This document shows positions 16,886 through 26,761 of a stretch of DNA of 64,000 nt, piece after piece. Under the pieces are notes generated by a model. That model ran no database searches, had not been told where the DNA came from, and saw nothing but the letters and a program-made list of their open reading frames with translations. Position 1 is the first letter of the stretch; each line of letters starts with the position of its first letter. Both the position numbers and the translations under genes were made by a program. Source of the stretch: Isoptericola chiayiensis. Lineage in GTDB: Bacteria; Actinomycetota; Actinomycetes; Actinomycetales; Cellulomonadaceae. The stretch covers positions 496,001 to 560,000 of the forward strand of contig NZ_JABEZT010000001.1 in the NCBI RefSeq assembly GCF_013149805.1, in the 5' to 3' direction.

Positions 16886-17803
16886 ATGGCCCATCACCTC
16901 GTCGTCGGCGCCGGACCCGTCGGGCGTGCCGTCACAGACCTCCTCGCCGCCGACGGCCACGACGTCACCGTCGTGACCCGCTCCGGCCGCGACACCGGCG
17001 TCCCCGGCGTCCGCCACGTCGCCGCCGACGCCTCCGACCCCGACGTGCTGAGCGCCGTCGTCCCTCCCGCCGACGTGCTCTACAACTGCGCCAACCCCAC
17101 CGACTACACCCGCTGGGACACCGTCTGGCCGCCGCTCGCCGCCTCGCTGCTCACCACCGCCGAACGCCTCGGCGCCGTCTACGCCATCACCGGCAACCTC
17201 TACCCCTACGGCCCCGTCGACCGGCCCATGACCGAGGACCTGCCCGACGCCGCCACCGACCACAAGGGGAGGCTGCGCGCCCGGATGTGGGCCGACGCGC
17301 TCGCCGCGCACCGCGAGGGCCGGGTGCGGGCCGTCGAGGTGCGCGGCTCGGACTACGTCGGCCCCGGCGTCGGGCAGAACGGGCACCTGTCCCGCGTAAT
17401 CCCGGCCGCGCTGCGGGGCCGAACCGCCGTGATGATGGGCCGCACCGACCAGCCGCACACGTTCACCGACGTGCGCGACGTCGCCCGCACCCTCGTCGCG
17501 GCCGCCGCCGACCCGGGCGCGCACGGCCGCACCTGGCACGTGCCGTCGAACCCGCCGGTCACCCAGGCACGCGGCCTCGCGGACGTGCTCGCCGCCATCG
17601 GACACCCACCCGTGCGCACCGTCGGGCTGCGCGGACCCGCCCTGGCCGCCGTCGCGGCCTTCTCCCCGCTGCTGCGCGAGCTGCGTCAGCTCATCTACCA
17701 GTTCAAGCGGCCCTACGTGCTCGACGACGCCGCAGCGCGGGAGCGCTTCGGCATCACGCCGACGCCGTGGGCGGAGGTCTGCCGCGCCACCGCCGCCGGC
17801 TGA
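16886..17803 (+). CDS. NAD(P)-dependent epimerase/dehydratase-type (extended SDR) protein
   Basis: A 305-residue protein with the N-terminal dinucleotide-binding motif VVGAGPVGRAVTDLL, a GxGxxG variant, followed by a short-chain-dehydrogenase-like fold. A conserved NLYPYGPVDRPMTEDLP segment and the VRAVEVRGSDYVGPG strand are typical of atypical extended SDRs related to nucleoside-diphosphate-sugar epimerases. The classical YxxxK catalytic pair is not obvious. It starts at ATG 16886 after a strong AAAGGAG Shine-Dalgarno. Two palindromic operators in the promoter imply tight repression. The substrate is unknown. Confidence 0.85.
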   Translation: MAHHLVVGAGPVGRAVTDLLAADGHDVTVVTRSGRDTGVPGVRHVAADASDPDVLSAVVPPADVLYNCANPTDYTRWDTVWPPLAASLLTTAERLGAVYAITGNLYPYGPVDRPMTEDLPDAATDHKGRLRARMWADALAAHREGRVRAVEVRGSDYVGPGVGQNGHLSRVIPAALRGRTAVMMGRTDQPHTFTDVRDVARTLVAAAADPGAHGRTWHVPSNPPVTQARGLADVLAAIGHPPVRTVGLRGPALAAVAAFSPLLRELRQLIYQFKRPYVLDDAAARERFGITPTPWAEVCRATAAG

Positions 17804-17839
17804 GCCCCCGGGTCAGCGCCGGGGCGTAGCATCGATCCG

Positions 17840-20116
17840 ATGGCCGCCACGTTCACCGAGTGGGTACGTTCGCGCTCCGACGACGAGCTCGTGACGCTGC
17901 TGCGCGCCCGCCCCGACCTCGGCACCCCCGCGCCCTCCACCCTGCGCTCCTTCGCCGCGCGCGCCGGCAGCCGCACCAGCCTCGACCGGGCCGTCGCCCA
18001 CCTCGACGCCGGGCGGCTGCAGATCCTCGAGTCGCTCCTCGCGCTGTCCGACGGCGGCCCCCCGGTCACGCTCGAACGGCTCGCCGCCGCGATCGGCGCG
18101 CCCGAGTCGGGGTCCGCCATCGCGCAAGTCCTGGACCGGCTGCGCGCCGCAGCGCTCGTGTGGGACGACGAGACCGGCATCCACCCCGCCCCCGGGCTCG
18201 ACGAGGTGCTCGGGCCCTACCCCGCCGGGCTCGGACCGGCGGTCGCCGACGGCCCGGACCTCACCCGTCTCGACCACCTCGGACCCGCCGCACGCCACGT
18301 CCTCGACGCGCTCACCTGGGGCCCGCCCGTCGGCGTCGTCCCCGCCGCCGGCACGGACGCCCGCCGCGCCGTCGACGCGCTCGTCGACGACGGGCTCCTG
18401 CACCGCTCCGGATCACGGCACGTGCTGCTCCCCCGCCCCGTCGGCCTCGCGCTGCGCGAAGGCCGCACCCACCAGGCACCCGACCTCGACCCACCGCGGC
18501 CCGACGCCCGCGAGGTCCCCGACCCCAGCACCGACGCCGAGGCCGCGGCCGCCGCGCTCGACCTGGTCCGCCGCGTCGCCCGCCTGATCACCGCCTGGGA
18601 CGACACCCCGCCGGCCGTGCTGCGCGCCGGCGGCCTCGGGGTGCGCGACCTGCGACGCACCGCCCAGCTCCTCGAGTGCGACGAACCCACCGCGGCCGTC
18701 GTCCTCGAGATCGCCGCGAGCGCCGGCCTCGTCGCCGACGACGGCGACAGCCCCGCCACCTACCGGCCCACGGTCGCGGCGGACGTCTGGGAGGGTTCGG
18801 ACGACGCAGACCGCTGGGCCGCCCTGGCCCTCGCGTGGTCGACGTCGCGGCGGACCGCCTGGCAGGTGGGGTCCCGCGACGAGAAGGGCGCCGTGCGCGC
18901 ACCGCTGGCGCCCGACCTCAACAAGCCGTGGGTGCCGCGGCTGCGCGACCAGGTGCTCGAGACCCTGGCCGCGCAGCCGGGCGCCGCGCTCGGGGTCGAC
19001 GACGTGGCCACGGTGCTGCGCTGGCACTCACCGCGCGCGGTGCCCCCGGACGCCGCCGTCGCCGGGCTGCTGCGCGAGGCGGCGCTGCTCGGGGTCACCG
19101 GTGCGGGGGCGCTGTCGGCGCCGGGACGGGCGCTCACCGCGGACCCCGACCCGGAGGCGCTCGCAGACGCCCTGCGGCAGGTGCTGCCCGCCGAGGTGCC
19201 GGAGATCCTGCTCCAGGGCGACCTGACGGGGATCGTCCCGGGCCGGCCGTCGCGGGAGCTGGCGCGACTCATCGACCAGGCCGCGGACGTGGAGTCGCGG
19301 GGTGCGGCGACGACGGTGCGGTTCACGACCGCCTCGGTCACCCGTGCGCTGGACCACGGCCGCGCCGGCGAGGACCTGCTGTCCGAGCTGGCGTCCCGCT
19401 CCCCCGTGCCCGTGCCGCAGCCGCTGGAGTACCTGGTCAAGGACACCGCGCGCCGGCACGAGGCACTGCGAGTGGGGGCCGCGCAGTCGTACGTGCGGGC
19501 GGCCGACCCGACGGTGCTGGCGGGACTGGCCGAGGACCCGGCGCTGGCGTCGTGGGGGCTGGTGCGGCTGACCCCGACGGTCCTGGCGGCGGCCGTGCCG
19601 GCGTCGGAGCTCCACCAGCTGCTGCGTGAACGGGGTCTGCTGTCCGCGCTCGAGGGTCCGGACGGGCGGGCGCTCGGTCGGTTGCGGCGGCCGGACCGGT
19701 TGGACCGCGGCCGGTGGTCGCGGCGCAGCGGGTCCGGTGCCGTGCGGACGACGACGGACGAGGCGCGCGCCGAGCTGGTCGCCCGAATGCGGGGCGGCAC
19801 GGGGGGCTCGGGGGGCGGCGCGTCCGACGACGGCACCCCGGACGGCCGGGGCGCTGCGGGACGCTCGGGGCCGGGCACGGCGGGTGCCGCCGTCGTGCGG
19901 CCGGAGCCCGGCGACGCGCTGGCCGAGCTGACCGAGGCGCTGCGCGACGGGAGATCGGTCTGGGTGGAGATGGTCGGCGGCGCCGGGGCGCTGGAGCGGC
20001 GCGAGCTCAAGCCGCTCAAGCTCGACGGCGGGCGGCTGCGCGCGCTGGACGCCGACCGGGAGGCGGAGCTGACCATCGCGGTGCACCGCATCGCGGCGGT
20101 GGAACCCACCGACTGA
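17840..20116 (+). CDS. Helicase-associated (Helicase_C_3) domain protein
   Basis: A 758-residue protein with no Walker motifs. The N-terminal ~350 residues are winged-helix-like repeats (TLRSFAARAGSRTSLDRAV and similar). The middle (about 440-640) matches the XPB/Ssl2-like helicase-associated domain: LLQGDLTGIVPGRPSRELARLI, TTVRFTTASVTRALDHG and PVPQPLEYLVKDTARRH. A Gly/Ser low-complexity segment (about 650-690) separates a small C-terminal WYL-like domain (VWVEMVGGAGALERRELKPLKL). Its invariable neighbour in actinobacteria is the XPB-type helicase, the next gene here, so a partner role in DNA repair is inferred. A long hairpin begins 2 bp after the stop. Confidence 0.85.
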   Translation: MAATFTEWVRSRSDDELVTLLRARPDLGTPAPSTLRSFAARAGSRTSLDRAVAHLDAGRLQILESLLALSDGGPPVTLERLAAAIGAPESGSAIAQVLDRLRAAALVWDDETGIHPAPGLDEVLGPYPAGLGPAVADGPDLTRLDHLGPAARHVLDALTWGPPVGVVPAAGTDARRAVDALVDDGLLHRSGSRHVLLPRPVGLALREGRTHQAPDLDPPRPDAREVPDPSTDAEAAAAALDLVRRVARLITAWDDTPPAVLRAGGLGVRDLRRTAQLLECDEPTAAVVLEIAASAGLVADDGDSPATYRPTVAADVWEGSDDADRWAALALAWSTSRRTAWQVGSRDEKGAVRAPLAPDLNKPWVPRLRDQVLETLAAQPGAALGVDDVATVLRWHSPRAVPPDAAVAGLLREAALLGVTGAGALSAPGRALTADPDPEALADALRQVLPAEVPEILLQGDLTGIVPGRPSRELARLIDQAADVESRGAATTVRFTTASVTRALDHGRAGEDLLSELASRSPVPVPQPLEYLVKDTARRHEALRVGAAQSYVRAADPTVLAGLAEDPALASWGLVRLTPTVLAAAVPASELHQLLRERGLLSALEGPDGRALGRLRRPDRLDRGRWSRRSGSGAVRTTTDEARAELVARMRGGTGGSGGGASDDGTPDGRGAAGRSGPGTAGAAVVRPEPGDALAELTEALRDGRSVWVEMVGGAGALERRELKPLKLDGGRLRALDADREAELTIAVHRIAAVEPTD

Positions 20117-20118
20117 CC

Positions 20119-20217
20119 CCCTCCCTCGACCGTTGTGGGCGCACTTCGTGGCCCGATATGCGGCTTTCCTCCTGGTCGAGGACCACACGACGTGCGCCCA
20201 CAACGGTCGAGGGAGGG
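20119..20217. repeat. Long inverted repeat, family A copy 1 (TGTGGGCGCA hairpin)
   Basis: The arms at 20119-20144 and 20192-20217 are perfect inverted repeats of 26 bp, with a 47-base centre. The arms contain the family core TGTGGGCGCAC. The element starts 2 bp after the stop of the helicase-associated gene and lies before the XPB gene. There is no T-run, so it is not a standard terminator. Confidence 0.85.
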
Positions 20218-20304
20218 CATGCGCGTCCGCGCGGAACACGACAGGGGTCCGCGGCGTTGGCATCCTGGACGTCTGCCCGGCGTCCGCCCCGCGGAAGGAC
20301 ACGC

Positions 20305-21984
20305 ATGCCCGACGGCTCCCTCATCGTCCAGAGCGACAAGTCGATCCTGCTGGAGGTCGACCACCCCCGTGCCGAGGAGGCGCGGCGCGCGATCGCGTCG
20401 TTCGCCGAGCTCGAGCGCGCCCCCGAGCACATCCACACCTACCGGCTGACGAACCTCGGCCTGTGGAACGCCCGCGCGGCCGGGCACGACGCCGAGCAGG
20501 TCGTGGACACCCTCATCGAGCACTCGCGCTACCCGGTGCCGCACGCGCTGCTGGTCGACGTCGCCGAGACGATGGGCCGCTACGGCCGACTCACCCTGCA
20601 CTCGCACCCCACCCACGGGCTGGTGCTGGAGTCCACCGACGCCGCCGTGCTGGCCGAGGTGCTCAAGTCCAAGCGGACCAAGGGCCTGGTGGGCGACCGG
20701 ATCGACGACAGCTCCGTCGTCGTGCACCCGTCCGAGCGCGGCAACCTCAAGCAGGCCCTGGTCAAGCTGGGGTGGCCGGCCGAGGACCTCGCCGGGTACG
20801 TCGACGGCGAGGCGCACGCCATCGACCTGCGCCCCACCACGAACCCCGTCTACCCGGGCGAGGAGGCCGCCGACTGGACGCCGCGGCCCTACCAGCAGCA
20901 GGCCGTGGACGGGTTCTTCCACGGCGGATCCGGCGTCGTGGTGCTGCCCTGCGGTGCCGGCAAGACGATCGTCGGTGCGGGCGCGATGGCCGAGTCCAAG
21001 ACCACCACGCTCATCCTGGTCACCAACACGGTCAGCGCCCGCCAGTGGCGCGACGAGCTGGTGCGCCGCACCTCCCTGACGGAGGACGAGATCGGCGAGT
21101 ACTCGGGTTCCCGCAAGGAGATCCGCCCCGTCACCATCGCGACGTACCAGGTGCTGACCACCAAGCGGAAGGGCGTCTACTCCCACCTGGAGCTGCTCGA
21201 CGCCCGCGACTGGGGCCTCATCGTCTACGACGAGGTCCACCTGCTGCCCGCCCCGATCTTCCGCATGACGGCGGACCTGCAGGCGCGCCGTCGGCTCGGC
21301 CTGACGGCCACGCTGGTGCGCGAGGACGGCCGCGAGGACGAGGTGTTCTCGCTGATCGGGCCCAAGCGGTACGACGCGCCGTGGAAGGACATCGAGGCGC
21401 AGGGCTACATCGCGCCCGCCGACTGCGTCGAGGTGCGCCTCACCCTGCCCGAGCACGAGCGCATGGTCTACGCGACCGCCGAGCCGGAGGACAAGTACCG
21501 GCTCGCCGCCTGCGCGCCGGGCAAGAACCGGGTCGTGGAGCGGATCGTCGCCGACCACACCGACGACCAGGTGCTGGTGATCGGCCAGTACATCGACCAG
21601 CTCGAGGAGCTCGCCGCGCACCTCGACGCGCCGCTGATCACCGGGTCGACGACGGTCCGCGAGCGCCAGCGGCTGTTCTCGGCGTTCCGTTCCGGGGAGA
21701 TCTCGCGGCTCGTGGTCTCCAAGGTCGCGAACTTCTCGATCGACCTGCCCGAGGCGTCGGTGGCGGTGCAGGTCTCGGGGTCGTTCGGGTCCCGGCAGGA
21801 GGAGGCGCAGCGCCTGGGTCGGGTGATGCGCCCCAAGCAGGACGGGCGGACGGCGCACTTCTACGCCGTCGTCGCGCGGGACACCGTGGACCAGGACTTC
21901 GCGGCGCACCGTCAGCGGTTCCTGGCCGAACAGGGGTACGCCTACCGCATCGTCGACGCGGAGGACCTGGACGCCGTGCCGTAG
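20305..21984 (+). CDS. XPB-like superfamily 2 DNA repair helicase
   Basis: A 559-residue protein from ATG 20305 (GGAAGGA upstream). The N-terminal ~180 residues form the helicase-associated domain (LIVQSDKSILLEV, TLHSHPTHGLVLES). The helicase core has PRPYQQQAV (Q-like motif), Walker A LPCGAGKTIV, VYDEVH as the DEAH-type motif II, GLTATLVRED as motif III, then QYIDQLEELA and the C-terminal RecA domain ending in EEAQRLGRVMRP (motif VI). Homologous to eukaryotic XPB, it is an ATP-dependent 3'-5' helicase proposed to act in repair. Family A hairpins bracket the gene on both sides (20119-20217 and 21993-22065). Confidence 0.95.
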   Translation: MPDGSLIVQSDKSILLEVDHPRAEEARRAIASFAELERAPEHIHTYRLTNLGLWNARAAGHDAEQVVDTLIEHSRYPVPHALLVDVAETMGRYGRLTLHSHPTHGLVLESTDAAVLAEVLKSKRTKGLVGDRIDDSSVVVHPSERGNLKQALVKLGWPAEDLAGYVDGEAHAIDLRPTTNPVYPGEEAADWTPRPYQQQAVDGFFHGGSGVVVLPCGAGKTIVGAGAMAESKTTTLILVTNTVSARQWRDELVRRTSLTEDEIGEYSGSRKEIRPVTIATYQVLTTKRKGVYSHLELLDARDWGLIVYDEVHLLPAPIFRMTADLQARRRLGLTATLVREDGREDEVFSLIGPKRYDAPWKDIEAQGYIAPADCVEVRLTLPEHERMVYATAEPEDKYRLAACAPGKNRVVERIVADHTDDQVLVIGQYIDQLEELAAHLDAPLITGSTTVRERQRLFSAFRSGEISRLVVSKVANFSIDLPEASVAVQVSGSFGSRQEEAQRLGRVMRPKQDGRTAHFYAVVARDTVDQDFAAHRQRFLAEQGYAYRIVDAEDLDAVP

Positions 21985-21992
21985 CCCACCCC

Positions 21993-22065
21993 GCTGTGGG
22001 CGCAGTTCTTGGCCCGCTGTGCACCTTTTGAGGTGATCTCGGAGCGCGCGAAGTGCGCCCACAGC
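21993..22065. repeat. Long inverted repeat, family A copy 2
   Basis: Arms GCTGTGGGCGCA (21993-22004) and TGCGCCCACAGC (22054-22065) are perfect inverted repeats around a 49-base centre with only weak pairing. The element begins 8 bp after the XPB stop. The core is the same as in copies 1 and 3-5. Confidence 0.75.
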
Positions 22066-22130
22066 GCCGCGGGAGGCTCGCCGGGGTGCGGCGACGCGAC
22101 AGTGGCACGGCCGCGCAATACGGTGCGGTC

Positions 22131-23375
22131 ATGGCCGATCACGACGGCGACCTCGACGACGGCGCCACGGCGACCAGCCCGCCCCCGGCCGGCGACGACG
22201 GCGGACGCCCGGTGCTGCACGACTCCAAGCGGCCCCCGCGCTGGGTTCCGCGCGTGCTCGTCATGGGCGCTGTCGCCGTCTTCGCGGCCGCCTGGGTGTG
22301 GGGCGCGATCCAGCAGCTCAACACCGTCTTCGTCTACCTGCTCATCGCGTTCTTCATCGCGCTGGCCCTGGAACCGATCGTCGTCTGGCTGGTGCGGCAC
22401 GGCTGGCGCCGCGGCGTCGCCGCGGGCACGGCGTTCTTCGGGTCGGTGATCGTCGCGATCGTGGTGCTGGCGATGTTCGGCAACCTGTTCGTCCAGCAGC
22501 TCGTGCAGCTCGTGGGGAACCTGCCCGGCCTGTACGTGCGCATCAGCGAGAGCATCGAGGCGAGCTTCGACGTCGACCTGCCGGCGTCCGACGACCTGCT
22601 CGAACAGCTCCTCGCCGAGTACGGCACCGACGTCGCCACGGGCACCCTGGCGATCGGGACCACGGTGGTCGGCGCCGTGTTCGCCTCGCTGACGATCGGG
22701 CTGGTCACCTACTACCTGATGGCTGCCGGCCCGCAGTTCCGGGCCGCCGTGTGCCGGTGGCTGAGCCCCAGCCGCCAGACCGAGGTGCTGCGCCTGTGGG
22801 AGATCACGCAGGTGAAGGTGTCGGACTTCATCAGCTCGCGCGTGGTGCTCGCGGCGCTGTCCGCGGCCTTCACGGCGGTGTTCCTGGTGATCGTGGGCAC
22901 GCCGTACGCGCTGCCGCTGGCGCTGTTCACCGGCATCGTCTCGCAGTTCATCCCCACGATCGGCACCTACATCGGCGGTGCCCTGCCCGTCGCCGTCGCG
23001 CTCACGTCCCAGGGGGTGCCGCAGGCGGTCGCCGTGCTGGCGTTCATCATCGCCTACCAGCAGCTCGAGAACCTGTACTTCTCCCCCAAGGTGTCCGCCC
23101 GCGCGCTGGAGATGAACCCCGCCGTGAGCTTCGTCGTCGTCCTCGCGTTCGGCGCGGTGTTCGGCGCGCTCGGGGCGTTCCTCGCGCTGCCGATCGCCGC
23201 CACCATCCAGGCCGTCGCCAACACCTACCTGACCCGCCACGAGCTGGTCGACTCCGACATGCTGCGCGACCCGTCCGGCCCCGCCCCCAAGGGCGGACGC
23301 CGCGCCCGGAACCTGCGCGCCGCGCGCGAGGCGGCCCGCACGGTCGCCGAGCGCCGGGCCGACGGCATCGAGTAG
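22131..23375 (+). CDS. AI-2E family transporter
   Basis: A 414-residue integral membrane protein from ATG 22131. After a ~35-residue soluble N-terminus there are about eight hydrophobic helices with the family pattern: VFVYLLIAFFIALALEPIV, the large loop VQLVGNLPGLYVRISESIE, then QFIPTIGTYIGGALPVAVAL and YQQLENLYFSPKV, which is the signature region. The family (PF01594) was named for autoinducer-2 export, but most members are uncharacterised exporters or ion antiporters. The C-terminal ~50 residues are basic and cytoplasmic. It stands alone as a transcription unit. Confidence 0.9.
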   Translation: MADHDGDLDDGATATSPPPAGDDGGRPVLHDSKRPPRWVPRVLVMGAVAVFAAAWVWGAIQQLNTVFVYLLIAFFIALALEPIVVWLVRHGWRRGVAAGTAFFGSVIVAIVVLAMFGNLFVQQLVQLVGNLPGLYVRISESIEASFDVDLPASDDLLEQLLAEYGTDVATGTLAIGTTVVGAVFASLTIGLVTYYLMAAGPQFRAAVCRWLSPSRQTEVLRLWEITQVKVSDFISSRVVLAALSAAFTAVFLVIVGTPYALPLALFTGIVSQFIPTIGTYIGGALPVAVALTSQGVPQAVAVLAFIIAYQQLENLYFSPKVSARALEMNPAVSFVVVLAFGAVFGALGAFLALPIAATIQAVANTYLTRHELVDSDMLRDPSGPAPKGGRRARNLRAAREAARTVAERRADGIE

Positions 23376-23425
23376 CCGTCCGCCCGACGGCGGCCCCACC
23401 GAGGTCCTGGACGGAGGTACGGAAC

Positions 23426-24319
23426 TTAACCGTTCCACTCGGCCACCACCTCGTCGAAGGGGATGACCTGTTCGGCCGGCGGCGCCTCAATCGAGACGTT
23501 CTTGCCCCAGTCGGAGTAGCGGGTAGCCTTCACAGTCTTGTGACCCGCCGCCTCTGAGACGGTATCGATCGCCACCGGCAAATTATCGGCATCGATGCGG
23601 AACACCATGTAGATCGGTGCCGCGCTCACGTGCGCAAGCTCAGCGTCGCCCATGACGAGTGGTGCGGGATCGGACACGCGGCGGGGGTCAAGCGTCGCCC
23701 GGTAGACGTCGAGCTCGATTCCGTCGATCACCTCTGGCCCGTCGTACTCAAAGCCGATGACAGCTTCGGACAACTGCCTGATCTGTAGTGCAGGGTCGGC
23801 GCCGACCACCAGGTCGAGCGCCCGCAGGAGACCTGGTTCCTCGGCTAGGTCATCTAGTGGAAGGGAAAGCAAGGCGCCCTCCCCCACGCCGAACTCACCA
23901 AGATCCATGTACATCGTGGAGTCCACCAGAATCATCTCGATCGGTTCGTCCATGATTTCCATCGTCATGTCTATACGCCGATCGGCAGAACTTGCGCCCA
24001 GAACGACGTCTCCCGACTGCACTATCGCAGAGAGCCCTTCGTTCTCGAGGCCCTCACCGTCCATGCTCGACTCAAGGTGCACAGTTGCGTAGCTCTCTTG
24101 AGCTCTTGCCATCATCTCGGAGAGATGGATGACGTCGCCGGCGATCAGGTCCCGCTGCTTATCGGCGACATCGGAGGAATCGGAACTCACGGTGCCAGCA
24201 CTCGCTCTCGTACCGTCGTCCCTGAGCGTGGTCGCATCGAGTCCCCCGCACGCTGTGAGGGTCAGGCCCAGGACCGCGGCGATGACCAGGGTCTTCGTTC
24301 GACTCCTCAACACATCCAT
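23426..24319 (-). CDS. LppX/LprG-like lipoprotein
   Basis: A 297-residue secreted lipoprotein. The signal peptide (1-23) ends in the lipobox LTAC, so Cys-24 would be lipidated. The mature part is acidic with repeated beta-strand patterns (TVHLESSMDGEG, DVVLGASSADRRIDMTMEI, VIDGIELDVYRATLD). This resembles the LppX/LprAFG family, which carries lipids or acts as an envelope sensor. Shine-Dalgarno GAAGAAGGG precedes the ATG. The gene is less GC-rich than its neighbours, possibly a recent acquisition. It is divergent from the TPM gene. Confidence 0.75.
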   Translation of the reverse strand: MDVLRSRTKTLVIAAVLGLTLTACGGLDATTLRDDGTRASAGTVSSDSSDVADKQRDLIAGDVIHLSEMMARAQESYATVHLESSMDGEGLENEGLSAIVQSGDVVLGASSADRRIDMTMEIMDEPIEMILVDSTMYMDLGEFGVGEGALLSLPLDDLAEEPGLLRALDLVVGADPALQIRQLSEAVIGFEYDGPEVIDGIELDVYRATLDPRRVSDPAPLVMGDAELAHVSAAPIYMVFRIDADNLPVAIDTVSEAAGHKTVKATRYSDWGKNVSIEAPPAEQVIPFDEVVAEWNG

Positions 24320-24515
24320 CCCTTCTTCTTATCTCAACCTGTGGCAGCCCGGGTGCCCTCTACCAGGATCCAACCAGCGGAAGGTCACGATCAGGACACA
24401 GAACCGTCAGGCAATGATGATTCCTTAGGCACACACCCGCCCCCAGGACCGACCTGGAGACCAGTACTGCACATCACCCGGTCCGAGATTGCGCCGCCCG
24501 CACGGGCGCGGAACG

Positions 24516-26654
24516 ATGCAGACCGTGATCCCGTCCCTCCCGGCCGGGCGGCGACGCCCGGCCGCAACGCCCGTCGCCGCGCTGCTGCTCGCGTCGGCCC
24601 TGGCGGCCCTGCCCCTGCTCCTGGCCTCCCCCGCCGCCGCCGAGCCGCCGCTGACCGAGCTCGACGGCGAGGTGACCGACACCGCAGGAGTGCTCAGCGA
24701 CGGCGACGTCGCCGAGGTGCAGGAGTCGCTCGACGAGCTCGCCGAGACCACGCCGTACCAGCTGTTCGTGGTCTACGTCGACCGGTTCGACGGCATGGAC
24801 GGACGCACCTGGGCCGACTCCACGGCGAACAACGCCCGCCTCGGCACCGACGACCTCCTGCTCGCCGTCGCCGTCGAGGACCGCCTCTACGGCATGAGCT
24901 GGGACAACAACATCGAGCTGTCCGAGGACCAGCTCGACGCCGTCCGCGACGCCACCGAGGACGAGCTGCGCAACGACGAGTGGGGTGCGGCGACGGTCGC
25001 CGCGGTGGACTCCCTGCTCGCGGTGACGGCCTCCGGCGGGGCCAGCTCACCGTTCGGGGGGTCCGACGGCGGCACGTCCGGCGGGTCGGGCATCCCCGGC
25101 GTCGTCGCGGTCGGGGGCATCGTGGTGCTCGTCGTCGTCGGTGGCGCCGTCCTGGTGAGCAGGGCTCGCAAGAAGGACACCGAGCTGGCCGCCCGCGGGG
25201 CCGCGGCCGCGGCGGCCCGACGCCGGGCACGGCGCGGCGAGGCACCCGACCCCCTCGCGGAGCTGCCGCTCGAGGAGCTGCGCCGCCGTGCCGGCAGCAC
25301 CCTCGTGGCCGTCGACGATGCCATCCGGACCTCCGAGCAGGAGCTCGGGTTCGCCGAGGCCGAGTTCGGCGTGGACGCCACACGCGAGTTCTCCGCCGCG
25401 CTCGCCGAGGCCCGGGAACAGGTCACCGAGGCGTTCACGACCAGCCAGCGGATCGCCGACACCGCACCCGACGAGACCACCGAGCTGCTCACCGCCGTCG
25501 TGCACCGGTGCGACGCCGCTGCCGACACCCTCGACGCGCAGGCGAAGGCCTTCGACGAGCTGCGGCGGCTGCACGCCCGTGCCCCCGAGGTCCTCGACGA
25601 GACCGAGCAGCGCGCCGGCGAGCTCGTCGAGCGCATCGAGGTCGCGCGGACCACCCTGGACGGCCTGACGGCCGCCTACCCGCCCGAGGTGCTCGTCTCC
25701 GTCGCGGACAACCCCGACCAGGCGGCACGGCTGATCGCCGACGCCCGCCAGGCCGTCGCCGACGGCCGCACCGCCGTCGCCAAGCACAAGCGCTCCCTCG
25801 CCGTCGCCGAGGCCCGCGCCGCGCAGAACGCCCTCGGCCAGGCGGCCGCCCTCCTCGACGCCGTCGACTCGGCCGGCTCCGACCTCGCCACCGTGGGCAC
25901 CGACCTCGGCAAGGGACTCGTGTCCATCACCCAGGACATCGCCGACGCCGACAAGCTCGCCCCCACCGACCCCGACGTGCAGGCGGCCGTCGCCGAGGCC
26001 CGCGCCGCCGCCGACCAGGCACGCGCCGCCCAGGACGGCGGCGACCCGCTCGCCGCCCTGACCCGCCTCACCACCGCCGAGTCCGTCCTCGACGCCGCCC
26101 TGGCCCCCCGGCGCCAGCAGGCCGAGTCCGACACCCGGGCACGCGCACTCCTGCGCGAGATCGCCGGACGCGTCGACTCCCAGATCCGCGCGACCCGCAG
26201 CTACATCGACACCCGGCGCGGCGCCGTCGGCCCGGACGCCCGCACCCGGCTCACCGAGGCCGAACGACTCCTCGCCCAGGCACGCGCCCAGCAGAGCACC
26301 GACCCGCACGCCGGCCTCGCCGCCGCCCAGCAGGCCGAACGCTACGCCCAGCAGGCCCAGCAGATGGCCCAGTCCGACACCGCCGGATGGAACGCCCCCG
26401 GCGGGTTCGCCGGAGGCCCCGGCGGGCAATCGAACGTCGGCGGCATGATCCTGGGAGGGATCCTCCTCGACACCGCGCTCGGCGGCGGACGGCACCGACG
26501 CCGGCGCATGGGCCGACGGCGGCCCACCGTCCGGATCGGCGGCGGGTTCGGCGGCGGCGGATTCGGGGGCGGTCGCGGCGGTTTCGGCGGCGGCCGGGGC
26601 GGTTTCGGTGGCAGCTTCGGCGGCGGACGCGGAGGTGGCGGCGGCCGGTTCTGA
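24516..26654 (+). CDS. TPM-domain membrane protein with Gly-rich C-terminus
   Basis: A 712-residue protein (from ATG 24516; an earlier start at 24489 is possible). A signal-type hydrophobic segment (about 15-40, ending SPAAAEPP) is followed by an extracellular TPM domain (about 45-180: VTDTAGVLSDGDVAEVQ, YQLFVVYVDRFDGMDGRTWADSTA). A transmembrane helix lies near 195-217 (VVAVGGIVVLVVVGGAVLV), then ~400 residues of coiled-coil-like, Ala/Glu-rich sequence and a Gly/Arg/Phe-rich tail (GGGFGGGGFGGG). TPM proteins are linked to membrane-protein quality control and often precede PspA genes in actinobacteria, as here, 107 bp away. Confidence 0.88.
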   Translation: MQTVIPSLPAGRRRPAATPVAALLLASALAALPLLLASPAAAEPPLTELDGEVTDTAGVLSDGDVAEVQESLDELAETTPYQLFVVYVDRFDGMDGRTWADSTANNARLGTDDLLLAVAVEDRLYGMSWDNNIELSEDQLDAVRDATEDELRNDEWGAATVAAVDSLLAVTASGGASSPFGGSDGGTSGGSGIPGVVAVGGIVVLVVVGGAVLVSRARKKDTELAARGAAAAAARRRARRGEAPDPLAELPLEELRRRAGSTLVAVDDAIRTSEQELGFAEAEFGVDATREFSAALAEAREQVTEAFTTSQRIADTAPDETTELLTAVVHRCDAAADTLDAQAKAFDELRRLHARAPEVLDETEQRAGELVERIEVARTTLDGLTAAYPPEVLVSVADNPDQAARLIADARQAVADGRTAVAKHKRSLAVAEARAAQNALGQAAALLDAVDSAGSDLATVGTDLGKGLVSITQDIADADKLAPTDPDVQAAVAEARAAADQARAAQDGGDPLAALTRLTTAESVLDAALAPRRQQAESDTRARALLREIAGRVDSQIRATRSYIDTRRGAVGPDARTRLTEAERLLAQARAQQSTDPHAGLAAAQQAERYAQQAQQMAQSDTAGWNAPGGFAGGPGGQSNVGGMILGGILLDTALGGGRHRRRRMGRRRPTVRIGGGFGGGGFGGGRGGFGGGRGGFGGSFGGGRGGGGGRF

Positions 26655-26761
26655 CCGGACCTCCACCCGACCGGACGCCGACGGGAACCGGGCGACCGCC
26701 GTCGTCGTCCTACACAACGACAACACCGCAGGCAGCAGCTCAGCAGCGAAAGAGGCACGGC

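Noticed and set aside
24077-26660. Long plus-strand frame across the lipoprotein and TPM genes
   Set aside because: Its first 880 codons are Arg/Pro-rich noise in another frame of TPM; only the last part is the real PspA, which has its own start at 26762.
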